From assembly GCA_040255345.1 (NCBI GenBank), contig JBDZUV010000018.1, positions 1 to 33,865 on the forward strand: DNA of 33,865 nucleotides. The letters run 5' to 3'. Below, piece by piece: positions 7,691-15,214 of the stretch. The position numbers were made by a program, and so were the translations under genes. Position 1 is the first letter of the stretch. Each line of letters starts with the position of its first letter. This DNA comes from JAFDWI01 sp040255345 (GTDB lineage: Bacteria > Actinomycetota > Acidimicrobiia > Acidimicrobiales > Iamiaceae). The notes under the pieces are model-generated. The model was not told where the DNA came from and made no database searches. It was given only the letters and a program-made list of their open reading frames with translations.

Positions 7691-8482
7691 GTGACGCCCG
7701 ACCCGCGTGGCAACGATTCCGTCGTCGGCAGCGATGCCGATGCCGGCCCACTCGGACGAGGACCCACCCGCCGCCAGGCCATCGCCCTCGCGGGCGGTAC
7801 GGCCGCTGCGGTCGGCATGACCCTGGGGCCGTTCTCGCACCTGTTCGCGGGCGCCGCCGATGGTGAGGTCGCACCCGAGACCGCACTCTCGGCCTGGCTG
7901 ATGGGCCTCGAACTGGCCGCGGCCGCCCTGTACGAGCCCCTCGCGACCGCGGCCCAGTTCGACGCCGCGACCCAGCAACTCGTCACCACGTGTACCGGTC
8001 ATCACTCCGACCAGAGTGCCGCGCTGGGTGAGATGGTCACCGCTGCAGGTGGCGAAGCACCGACCGAACCGAACCAGGCGTTCATCGACGCCTTCAAACC
8101 CCGCATCGACGGCGCCGGCGACGGGGCGGCCACGGCCGCGGTACTCGCCGAGATGGAAAACGGCTTCGCCGCGACGTATGCAGCATCGTTCACCACGATC
8201 ACGAGCTCGTCGTTGGCCGCGGTCGCCGCACAGATCCTCAGCACCGATGCGGCCCACGCGGTCGCCTGGTCGGCCGCCGCCAACGGGCAGGGCGCAGAGG
8301 CGCCACTGCCCCCTCCCGAAGCCATTCCGGCGTCGCAGTCCGCCGAGGGCGCGTTCACCCAGACCACCTACACCGAGAACACGACGACCACGGCAGCACC
8401 CGAGACCTCTGCCGGTGGCGGATCCACCACAGGAGCTGAGACGACCTCGGTTCCCGGGACGACCACGGGAGGCGCATCGTGA
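7691..8482 (+). CDS. Tat-exported ferritin-like domain protein with Ser/Thr-rich tail
   Basis: A 263-residue protein whose GTG start is fixed by the Shine-Dalgarno GGAGGT 6 nt upstream. Residues ~26-52 form a twin-arginine-type signal (TRRQAIALAGGTAAAVGMTLGPF). The region that follows is all-alpha and resembles the ferritin-like (DUF4439-type) superfamily: GLELAAAALYEPLA, TCTGHHSDQSAALGEMV, EMENGFAATYAASF and STDAAHAVAWSAA supply Glu/His positions spaced as in a four-helix bundle. The last ~45 residues are low-complexity Thr/Ser/Gly/Ala (ENTTTTAAPETSAGGG), probably a wall-spanning linker. Metal binding and function are unproven. Its stop overlaps the next gene, a second ferritin-like protein, by 4 nt, so the two are probably co-translated and may form a complex. 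Confidence 0.72.
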   Translation: MTPDPRGNDSVVGSDADAGPLGRGPTRRQAIALAGGTAAAVGMTLGPFSHLFAGAADGEVAPETALSAWLMGLELAAAALYEPLATAAQFDAATQQLVTTCTGHHSDQSAALGEMVTAAGGEAPTEPNQAFIDAFKPRIDGAGDGAATAAVLAEMENGFAATYAASFTTITSSSLAAVAAQILSTDAAHAVAWSAAANGQGAEAPLPPPEAIPASQSAEGAFTQTTYTENTTTTAAPETSAGGGSTTGAETTSVPGTTTGGAS

Positions 8483-9189
8483 CCACTCCAGACCCCATCC
8501 GGCTCCCCTCGCGCCGTCGTTTCCTTCTCGCCGGCGGTGCGTCCGCGCTCGGCGCGACCGTGATCACGGCCTGCGGCGGGTCGTCGGTGGTGAACACCTC
8601 CGGTACGGTGCCCACCACTCTCGCGGCAGCCACCGCGCCGCCGACCACCGCGAACAAGGCCGCCCTCGAGGCGGCCCGATCGCTGCTGCGCACCGCCACC
8701 TCGCTCGAACACTCCCTCGCCGCGTTCTACGACACGTTCGGTGCCGCCGCCTATCTCGACGAAGGCGCGAAGAGCTGGGGCGCACAGTTCGCCGACCACC
8801 ACCGGGCGAACGCATCGGCGCTGGAGGCGCTGACCCGACGGGCCGGTGGCGATCCCTACACCAAGCCGAACGACTACGTCGACACCCAGTTGATCGCCCC
8901 CGCGATGAAGCTGGCGGACTCGACGAAGTCTTCGGACAAGCTGGTGGCACTGGCGGCCCAACTCGAATCCACGGGCGCAGCCACCGACACGCTCGCCGTG
9001 GCCACGCTCACCGACGGCGACCAACGGCAAGGCATCATGGCCGTCGGCGCGACCAACTCCCGCCACGCGTACCTGTGGCGGCTGTTCGCCGACCAGGGCG
9101 GGCTCGCCGACTCGTTGCCCGACGCCATGCTGCCGCTGCGTGACGCGCTCCCCGGCGCGGCGTCGGTCGATCCGCCCGCCACCAGCTGA
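8479..9189 (+). CDS. Tat/lipoprotein-type ferritin-like protein
   Basis: A 236-residue protein starting at GTG 8479 within the stop of the previous gene (GTGA overlap). The N-terminus carries a strong twin-arginine motif, SRRRFLLAGG, and then a lipobox-like VITACGG, so the mature protein is probably a Tat-exported lipoprotein anchored at Cys ~33. A Thr/Pro-rich linker follows. The main domain has four helices with metal-ligand-like residues: SLEHSLAAFYD, FADHHRANASALEAL, LAAQLESTGAATDTLA and ATNSRHAYLWRLF. This EH..Y / DHH / E / RHAYLW pattern resembles the DUF4439 ferritin-like family. Partnered export of two ferritin-like proteins suggests an envelope role such as iron handling or redox protection, but nothing in the sequence shows a substrate. 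Confidence 0.75.
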   Translation: MTTPDPIRLPSRRRFLLAGGASALGATVITACGGSSVVNTSGTVPTTLAAATAPPTTANKAALEAARSLLRTATSLEHSLAAFYDTFGAAAYLDEGAKSWGAQFADHHRANASALEALTRRAGGDPYTKPNDYVDTQLIAPAMKLADSTKSSDKLVALAAQLESTGAATDTLAVATLTDGDQRQGIMAVGATNSRHAYLWRLFADQGGLADSLPDAMLPLRDALPGAASVDPPATS

Positions 9190-9230
9190 CCCCGGACCAC
9201 CCCGACACACCCCTTCGGCCGCCCGACCGA

Positions 9231-9236
9231 TAGGCT
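9231..9236 (+). promoter_or_regulatory. Candidate -10 element of rnpB (TAGGCT)
   Basis: TAGGCT fits TAnnnT and ends about 9-11 nt before the first base that pairs in the terminal helix of the RNase P RNA. No clear -35 hexamer is visible at 16-19 nt. Position is the main support. Confidence 0.45.
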
Positions 9237-9245
9237 CGTGATCTG

Positions 9246-9650
<405 letters not shown>

Positions 9651-9664
9651 GTCGCCACATCCGG

Positions 9665-9695
9665 TTGCATCACCACCGCCGTTCAGCAGTATGCT
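9665..9695 (+). promoter_or_regulatory. Candidate promoter of the SNF2 ATPase gene
   Basis: TTGCAT (9665-9670) and TATGCT (9690-9695) are separated by 19 nt, just after the end of rnpB. This is the closest to a standard -35/-10 pair in the window. It would give a leader of about 150 nt. The leader ends in GGAG (9841-9844), 8 nt before ATG 9853, which decides that start. Confidence 0.45.
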
Positions 9696-9852
9696 GGGGG
9701 TGCTCGCGGGTCCCTTCCTGCATCATCCGCTCCCGCACCCAGGGAGCCATGATCGCACACGGCGAGCGACGCGGAACGAACGCACCACCCCTTCTCCGCG
9801 GAAGCGAACGGATCTCACAACCGACGACGACAACGTCGATGGAGCACCAGCG

Positions 9853-12800
9853 ATGCCCGACTCTTCCGACCTGGAAGATGGAACCACCCCAACCCGCGCA
9901 CAGATCACCTGGTACGCGGAATCGGCCGCGGCCGGTGAGGCCGACAAGGCCGAACTCGCCGTGCTCGAGGCCTACCCCGATCTGTGGCGCGACGTCCTCG
10001 AGGAGCTGCTGGAGGAGACCGAGGAAGCACTCGGTGCCGTCCACCACCTCAGTGGCGCCGAACGCTCCCAGGTGGTCGCCGACTTCGAGGCCGAACGCAC
10101 CCGGCTGGTCGCCGCACTGGAACGATTCGGGTCCACACAGGGCACCGCGACCCTGCTCGTGACCGAGCCCCGTCTGCAGACGTCGTGGTCGGCGGGCCGC
10201 ATCGTCGCCTGGGGTGGCGGGCCCGGGCTCCCCCCGACCACGGTCGACGAACTTCCGGACTTGATCGCCGCCACCGGGGCACCCACCGACGGTTGGGGCG
10301 CCCACCGGTCGGTACTCCTGCCCTCGGGAGCCGAAGCACCCGCCATGTCACTGCCGGTCGCCGACGCACTCGGCTGGCTGCTCGACCTCGGCGCCGGTCA
10401 CTCCCACGGTCCGATCGGGGCGAGCGCCCGTTGGCTCGGCCTGGTCGCGGTCGAGGCGTTGCGCCTGGTCGCGGACGGCAAGATCGCGCCGAGCATCCAG
10501 GCTCACGGCCGCCGCGACAATGGCCGCACCTCGTATTCGGTGCGCTGGATACCGGCGCTCGTCGAACGCGACGTGGTTGCCAAGCTCGCTGCGCAACTGC
10601 CCGGGTCGGTCTCCGCGATCACACCCAAGGCCGAGCCCCGCGACACGACCCAGGATGCCCTCGCCGCGATGGTCCACGCGTTCACCGCGCAGCCGGCGTC
10701 GACCCTGTCGACCGCAGCCGAGCCACCCGCGATCCGCACCGCGTCGGATCTGGTCGAAGCGCTCGGTGCCCACCTGGACGGGGTCCGGTTCGATGCCCCG
10801 ACCCGGGTCGGCTCCGAGCTGATGCGCAAGCTCACCAAATGGACCGCTCCCATCGCGGGCCTGTCGGGCGCACGCCTGGTCATCGAACTGCTGTCGCCGG
10901 ATCAGAGCGGCGGCTGGCACCTTTCGGTCCTCGGCCCCGACCCCGACGGCCACCTCGTGCCCGTCGAGGTCGCGATCGTCGATCATCCCAAGTTGGTCGA
11001 CCAGCTCGAACGGGTCGAACGGCTGCTCCCCGCCCTGAAGCGGCCCGGAGCGGCGCGGCGGGGTCAGGTCATCCTCAGCCAGGACGAAGCCTGGGAGCTG
11101 ATGACGACCACCGGGCCGGTGCTCGTCGACATCGGTTTCGACGTGCGGGTGCCCGCGATGAGCACCAAACGGGTCACTCCGTCGCTGCGACTCAACGCTG
11201 AAGGGTCCGAGGAGACCGTGGTCGGCGCGCAGCAGCTCGCGAACGTGTCGTGGTCGGCACTGTTCGGCGACGTCGAGCTGAGCGCGGCCGACATCGCCCG
11301 CCTGTCCGCGCAGGCCCGCCCGCTCGTGCAGTCGCACGGCCAGTGGGTCGAGCTCGACAAGGTCGACCTCGAGGCCGCCGCTGCCGCACTCGCCGAACGT
11401 GGCGACACCACCCAGCTCACCGGCGCACAGATGTTGCGCCAGGCCCTCGGTCTGGAAGGCACCTCGCTCGCCGGGGGCGTGGTCATCGAAGGATCGAGTT
11501 GGGCCGGTGAACTGCTCGCCGCCGCACGCTCGCTGCCGGAGAACCCGACGACCCACCCCGAGGGCTTCGCCGGTTCCCTGCGGTCCTATCAGGCCGAAGC
11601 ACTGGCCTGGCTGGGGTTCCTGCACGCCGCGGAGTTGGGCGGGTGTCTCGCCCTCGACATGGGCCTCGGCAAGACGCCCGTCATGCTCGCCCACCTGGCC
11701 GCGGTGCCCGGCAGCGGACCATCACTGGTCATCGCCCCTCCGGCGGTCGTCGCCAACTGGGCCGCCGAAGCGGCCCGCTTCGTACCGAACCTCGAGGTCA
11801 TGATCCACCATGGGGCCGGCCGGGCCGGCGAAGACGACCTGGGCGACCTCGTCAAGGAGGCCGACGTGGTCATCACCACCTACGGCACGGCCGTACGTGA
11901 CATCGACGCACTCGCGAACCTGGCGTGGGAACGGGTGATCCTCGACGAAGCCCAGGCCATCAAGAACCCGACGAGCGAGACCGCCCAGCAGCTTCGGCGG
12001 CTCCACGCGCGCACCCGTGTGGCGCTCACCGGCACCCCGATCGAGAACGGGCTCGGAGACCTCTGGTCGATCCTGGACTTCACCAACCCGGGACTCGTCG
12101 GGAGTCGTTCGACGTTCATCTCGCAGCTCTCTTCGACCGCCGAGAGCCGGTCGAAGAGCGCCGAGGGGGCGCTGCGGGCACTGAACGGGATCCTGGTGTT
12201 CCGCCGGACCAAGGCCGAACCGGCGGTCGCGGCGGAGTTGCCCGAACGCATCGACCAGCTCGACCACTGTTCGATGACGCCCGAGCAGATCGGGCTGTAC
12301 CAGGCCGTGCTCGACGCGGTCGTGGCCCGCACCGAGGGCTCCGCAGACGAGCGATCGCAACGTCAGGGACACATCCTCGCGGCGATCACCGCACTCAAGC
12401 AGATCTGTGACCACCCGGCCGCCTACACCGGCGACGACGAACCGCTCGAGGGACGTTCGGGCAAGCTGGAACGGCTCGAGGAGATCATCGACTCGGTGTT
12501 CTCGTCGGGTGAACGCCTACTGGTGTTCACCCACTTCGCGAGCTGGGGTCAGCGTCTCGCCGACTACCTGACCGCCAAGACCGGCGTGAAGATCTCGTGT
12601 TACCACGGTGGCCTGGCCCGGGGGGCGCGCGACGCGATGGTGGCCGAGTTCCAGGAGGGCACCGGACCCGGTGCGTTGGTGCTGTCGCTGAAGGCCGGCG
12701 GGACGGGGCTGAATCTGACCGCCGCGAATCACGTCGTGCTGTTCGACCGCTGGTGGAACCCGGCCGTCGAGGATCAGGCCCGCGACCGGGCGTGGCGGAT

Positions 12801-13035
12801 CGGCCAGACCCGCACGGTCGTGTCGCACCGCCTGGTGTGCCCGGGCACCGTGGACGAACGGGTCGAAGACGTCGTCGCCGACAAGCGCCGCGTGGCGAAC
12901 CTGGTCCTGCCCCGCTCGTCGTCGCTGGCGGATCTCACCGGAGACCAGCTGCAGGCGGCGCTCGGGATCGACTCGTCGATGCTGATCACCTCCGATGACT
13001 CCGCCGCGGACCGCACGTTGGAGCCCGCACGATGA
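9853..13035 (+). CDS. HelZ-like SNF2/Swi2 family ATPase
   Basis: A 1060-residue SNF2-family double-stranded DNA translocase. The ATG at 9853 is supported by GGAG 8 nt upstream; the frame is open further upstream through rnpB, which is not coding. Residues ~1-380 are poorly conserved. Residues ~440-520 (RLNAEGSEETVVGAQQLAN...) resemble the bacterial SNF2-associated domain DUF3670. The ATPase core begins near 575 with SLRSYQAEALAWL (Q motif). Walker A is DMGLGKT at 602-608, Walker B DEAQ at 698-701, then ALTGTPIENGLGDLWSI. The C-terminal lobe has VFTHFASWGQRLADYL, GTGLNLTAANHVVLFDRWWNP and QARDRAWRIGQTR, which carries the arginine fingers. All motifs are intact. The arrangement matches mycobacterial HelZ. 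No SWIM-finger partner is seen next to it; instead a small basic protein overlaps its stop. Confidence 0.93.
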   Translation: MPDSSDLEDGTTPTRAQITWYAESAAAGEADKAELAVLEAYPDLWRDVLEELLEETEEALGAVHHLSGAERSQVVADFEAERTRLVAALERFGSTQGTATLLVTEPRLQTSWSAGRIVAWGGGPGLPPTTVDELPDLIAATGAPTDGWGAHRSVLLPSGAEAPAMSLPVADALGWLLDLGAGHSHGPIGASARWLGLVAVEALRLVADGKIAPSIQAHGRRDNGRTSYSVRWIPALVERDVVAKLAAQLPGSVSAITPKAEPRDTTQDALAAMVHAFTAQPASTLSTAAEPPAIRTASDLVEALGAHLDGVRFDAPTRVGSELMRKLTKWTAPIAGLSGARLVIELLSPDQSGGWHLSVLGPDPDGHLVPVEVAIVDHPKLVDQLERVERLLPALKRPGAARRGQVILSQDEAWELMTTTGPVLVDIGFDVRVPAMSTKRVTPSLRLNAEGSEETVVGAQQLANVSWSALFGDVELSAADIARLSAQARPLVQSHGQWVELDKVDLEAAAAALAERGDTTQLTGAQMLRQALGLEGTSLAGGVVIEGSSWAGELLAAARSLPENPTTHPEGFAGSLRSYQAEALAWLGFLHAAELGGCLALDMGLGKTPVMLAHLAAVPGSGPSLVIAPPAVVANWAAEAARFVPNLEVMIHHGAGRAGEDDLGDLVKEADVVITTYGTAVRDIDALANLAWERVILDEAQAIKNPTSETAQQLRRLHARTRVALTGTPIENGLGDLWSILDFTNPGLVGSRSTFISQLSSTAESRSKSAEGALRALNGILVFRRTKAEPAVAAELPERIDQLDHCSMTPEQIGLYQAVLDAVVARTEGSADERSQRQGHILAAITALKQICDHPAAYTGDDEPLEGRSGKLERLEEIIDSVFSSGERLLVFTHFASWGQRLADYLTAKTGVKISCYHGGLARGARDAMVAEFQEGTGPGALVLSLKAGGTGLNLTAANHVVLFDRWWNPAVEDQARDRAWRIGQTRTVVSHRLVCPGTVDERVEDVVADKRRVANLVLPRSSSLADLTGDQLQAALGIDSSMLITSDDSAADRTLEPAR

Positions 13036-13349
13036 GCGGCGGCAAGCGGCGGTCCAAGCGGAGCCGCAACAAGCCGCGCGTTCGGCCGGACCCCGAATCG
13101 TTCTGGCGCGAAGACGAGACGTTCGAAGCACCGGTGCCGGTGCGGGTCGACGGTGACCCGACCGTTCCGTTGCGGTCGATCGGTTCACCGCCGGTCCCCC
13201 AGCACGAGGAACTGCTCATCGCCTTCGCCGTCGTGGCGAAACGTGCCTCGGACATGGCCAGCGCACTGGCACATTCGGTCGGGCTCACCGAAGACGAACG
13301 CACCGACCACCGACCCGGCGGTCTCGGCGCCGCTCAGGACGGCAGGTGA
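13032..13349 (+). CDS. Small basic conserved-type protein coupled to SNF2 gene
   Basis: A 105-residue protein whose ATG overlaps the SNF2 stop (ATGA), indicating translational coupling. The N-terminus is strongly basic (KRRSKRSRNKPRVRP) and could bind nucleic acid. It is followed by an acidic/aromatic patch SFWREDETFE, a linker, and a predicted amphipathic helix HEELLIAFAVVAKRASDMASALAHSVGL. I do not recognise the family. Its last 16 nt overlap the 3' end of the convergent histidine-phosphatase gene, an unusual tail-to-tail overlap, and the Gly-rich end may be poorly conserved. A function with the SNF2 ATPase is inferred only from the coupling. Confidence 0.72.
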   Translation: MSGGKRRSKRSRNKPRVRPDPESFWREDETFEAPVPVRVDGDPTVPLRSIGSPPVPQHEELLIAFAVVAKRASDMASALAHSVGLTEDERTDHRPGGLGAAQDGR

Positions 13350-13906
13350 GCGGTTTCGTTGTAGCTGCGCAGCACGCGCCGCTCACCCGTGAAACCGATC
13401 CGGGTGATCGACGCCGGGGCCAGGTACAGGTGCCAGGCGACCTCGTCGGGCACGCCGAGTGCCCAGGCGACGGCCGCCTTGATCGGTGACACGTGTGACA
13501 CGACCACGACGTCCGACGTTGTGGCGGCGGTGACCAGATCGTCACACGCAGCCCGCACCCGCTCGCCCAGCGCGGCGATCGACTCGCCACGGGGTGGAGC
13601 GAAATCCGGGTCGGAGGCCCAGCGCTGCCACGTCGCCGGTGGCACGTCCCCCACCGGACGACCTTCCCAGTCGCCGTAGGACATCTCCACCCAACGATCG
13701 TCGATCTCGACGCTCGTGGTGAGACCCGCTGCCGTCGACCGCGTTCGCCGCATGGGGCTCGAGACCACCCTTGCCACGTCGCCGAGTTCGTCGGCGACCG
13801 CCGCGGCCTGGGTGACCCCCACGTCGTCCAGGGGCGGGTCCGCCCGGCCCAACAACAACCCTGACGCGTTCGCCTCGGTTCGGCCGTGGCGCACGAGGAT
13901 CAGCAC
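13334..13906 (-). CDS. Histidine phosphatase superfamily protein
   Basis: A 190-residue member of the phosphoglycerate-mutase-like histidine phosphatases. The catalytic loop LVRHGRTEAN is at residues 4-13, with the phosphorylated histidine at H7. SSPMRRTRSTAAGL supplies the second Arg, WVEMSYGDWEGR the catalytic acid region, and VVVVSHVSPIKAAVAWALG the second catalytic His. Related actinobacterial proteins include alpha-ribazole phosphatase (CobC-like), GpgP and the C-terminal phosphatase domain of the RNase HI fusion Rv2228c. The nearby zinc-ribbon gene is a homologue of Rv2229c, so the last comparison is attractive, but there is no RNase H domain here. The start is GTG 13906, 4 nt after the membrane-protein stop. 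The substrate is unknown. Confidence 0.88.
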   Translation of the reverse strand: MLILVRHGRTEANASGLLLGRADPPLDDVGVTQAAAVADELGDVARVVSSPMRRTRSTAAGLTTSVEIDDRWVEMSYGDWEGRPVGDVPPATWQRWASDPDFAPPRGESIAALGERVRAACDDLVTAATTSDVVVVSHVSPIKAAVAWALGVPDEVAWHLYLAPASITRIGFTGERRVLRSYNETAHLPS

Positions 13907-13910
13907 CGGG

Positions 13911-14414
13911 TCACATCCCCGCTTCGGGTCCGCGGGCCAGTGTCGGATCGAGCGTGCCGGTGGTGATCAACCGGTGGCGCTTCGCCGGGTCGGCCAGCTC
14001 GAAACGCTGCCACGCCCACACCAACACGGCCAGACCGCACAACTCGAGTCCCAGGTTCGACCACAGACCCCGGTCGACGATCAGCGACGGCGCACCGGGA
14101 AACGTCGTGCCGAACGCCGGCCACCAGAACAGGTCCTGACGGGTCCACACGCCGTCGAGCACGAGATGACAGAACATGCCGATGGGCACACACAACCACC
14201 GTCGCCGCACGGTTCGCTTCCTGCGGGTCGCCGCCATGACCACGACGAGCACGACGATCGCAGCCACAAGCGTGTGGCCGAACCAGTCGTGGCCACCGAC
14301 CGACTCGAGACTCGGCAACACGGCGCCCAGCGCCAGCAGCCGATAATCCAGCCGAGTGGAGTGGAAGACCACCCACACCAGCGCGACCGAACCACCGATG
14401 AACCACAGGAACAC
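13911..14414 (-). CDS. YdjM-like inner-membrane metal-dependent hydrolase family protein
   Basis: A 167-residue membrane protein with four or five hydrophobic segments (FIGGSVALVWVVF, LLALGAVLPSL, LVAAIVVLVVVMAA, PIGMFCHLVLDGVW, LGLELCGLAVLVWAW). The pattern of an early LDYRLLALGAVLPSLES, then HDWFGHTL and finally CHLVLDGVW, is that of the DUF457/YdjM family, annotated as metal-dependent hydrolases from conserved His/Asp. The activity of the family is not established. The GTG start at 14414 lies only 2 nt after an AGGAG run beside the upstream stop, so a slightly later start is possible. It sits in a tight minus-strand operon between the zinc-ribbon and phosphatase genes (6 and 4 nt gaps). 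Confidence 0.75.
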   Translation of the reverse strand: MFLWFIGGSVALVWVVFHSTRLDYRLLALGAVLPSLESVGGHDWFGHTLVAAIVVLVVVMAATRRKRTVRRRWLCVPIGMFCHLVLDGVWTRQDLFWWPAFGTTFPGAPSLIVDRGLWSNLGLELCGLAVLVWAWQRFELADPAKRHRLITTGTLDPTLARGPEAGM

Positions 14415-14420
14415 GACTCC

Positions 14421-15143
14421 TCAGGCCCTCGTGCGCACCAGGAGTCGCCCGCATTCCTCGCAGTGGACCGGTTCGTCGTCGTCGAGGTGACGAATGCGGT
14501 CCAGTTCGACCGCGGACAGATTCAGGTGGCAGCCCTCGCACTGGCTCCCCACCAGCCGGGCGATCCCCACCCCACCCAGTGTGGCACGGAGTCGTTCGTA
14601 CTCGGCGACCAACTCCTCGGGCACGCCGTCGATCGCCGCGGTCCGCGCGGCGCGCACCCCGTCCGACTCGGCGTCGATCTCGGCGGCGGCGACGGTCAGA
14701 CCCGTCTCGGCCTGGGCGCGTCGGGCGATGATCTCGGTGCGCATCGCCTCGAGTTCGTCGAGACGCGCCTGAGCCTGGTCGAGTTGGTCCAGCGCGACCA
14801 GGCCGTCGTCCTCGATCTTGGAGATGTGTTGGTGCACCAAGTCGAGTTCACCCTGCAGGTCCTGCAGCTCCCGCGCCGCCGAAACGGTCCCGCCGTACAA
14901 CTTCGTGTCGATCTGTTTGGCCCTGGTCTCCTGGGCGGCGAGCTCGTCCTCGACGCGGCGCTGGGCGCGGCGACGCTCGTCGACCGTTGCCCGCTGGGCC
15001 TCGATCTGACCATCGACGGTGGCGAGCACCTGGTCGGCCTCGGCGATCTGGCGACGTTCGGGGAGCCCGTCGCGCCGGTGGGCGAGCTGATCGAGGCGGG
15101 TGTCTGCTTCCTGCACGGTGAGGAGCTGCTCATACATCGTCAT
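14421..15143 (-). CDS. Coiled-coil protein with C4-type zinc ribbon (zf-RING_7/DUF164)
   Basis: A 240-residue protein made of a long N-terminal antiparallel coiled coil (about residues 1-175, rich in Ala, Glu, Arg and Gln) and a C-terminal zinc ribbon. The zinc ligands are in CEGCHLNLS and CEECGRLLVR. This is the family of Mycobacterium Rv2229c and the Helicobacter flagella-associated HP0958. In actinobacteria its gene commonly lies beside a NIF3-like gene and an RNase H/phosphatase gene. Here a histidine phosphatase is two genes downstream. A nucleic-acid-associated role is often suggested but unproven. The start could be ATG 15143 or ATG 15137; an AAAGGGA run lies about 10 nt before the first. 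Confidence 0.88.
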   Translation of the reverse strand: MTMYEQLLTVQEADTRLDQLAHRRDGLPERRQIAEADQVLATVDGQIEAQRATVDERRRAQRRVEDELAAQETRAKQIDTKLYGGTVSAARELQDLQGELDLVHQHISKIEDDGLVALDQLDQAQARLDELEAMRTEIIARRAQAETGLTVAAAEIDAESDGVRAARTAAIDGVPEELVAEYERLRATLGGVGIARLVGSQCEGCHLNLSAVELDRIRHLDDDEPVHCEECGRLLVRTRA

Positions 15144-15183
15144 GTCCGGCTCATCCCTTTCCTGCCCTTCCTCGGTGGTCCTG

Positions 15184-15197
15184 CACGACGTGTCGTG
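15184..15197. promoter_or_regulatory. 14-bp palindrome between PBP and zinc-ribbon genes
   Basis: CACGAC-GT-GTCGTG is a perfect inverted repeat with a 2-bp centre. It lies about 40 bp upstream of the zinc-ribbon gene start and 18 bp past the PBP stop, both genes reading leftward. The compact spacing is more like a dimeric repressor site than a terminator, since there is no T-tract. No regulator can be assigned. Confidence 0.3.
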
Positions 15198-15214
15198 TCC
15201 CGTCGAGCCTCACC

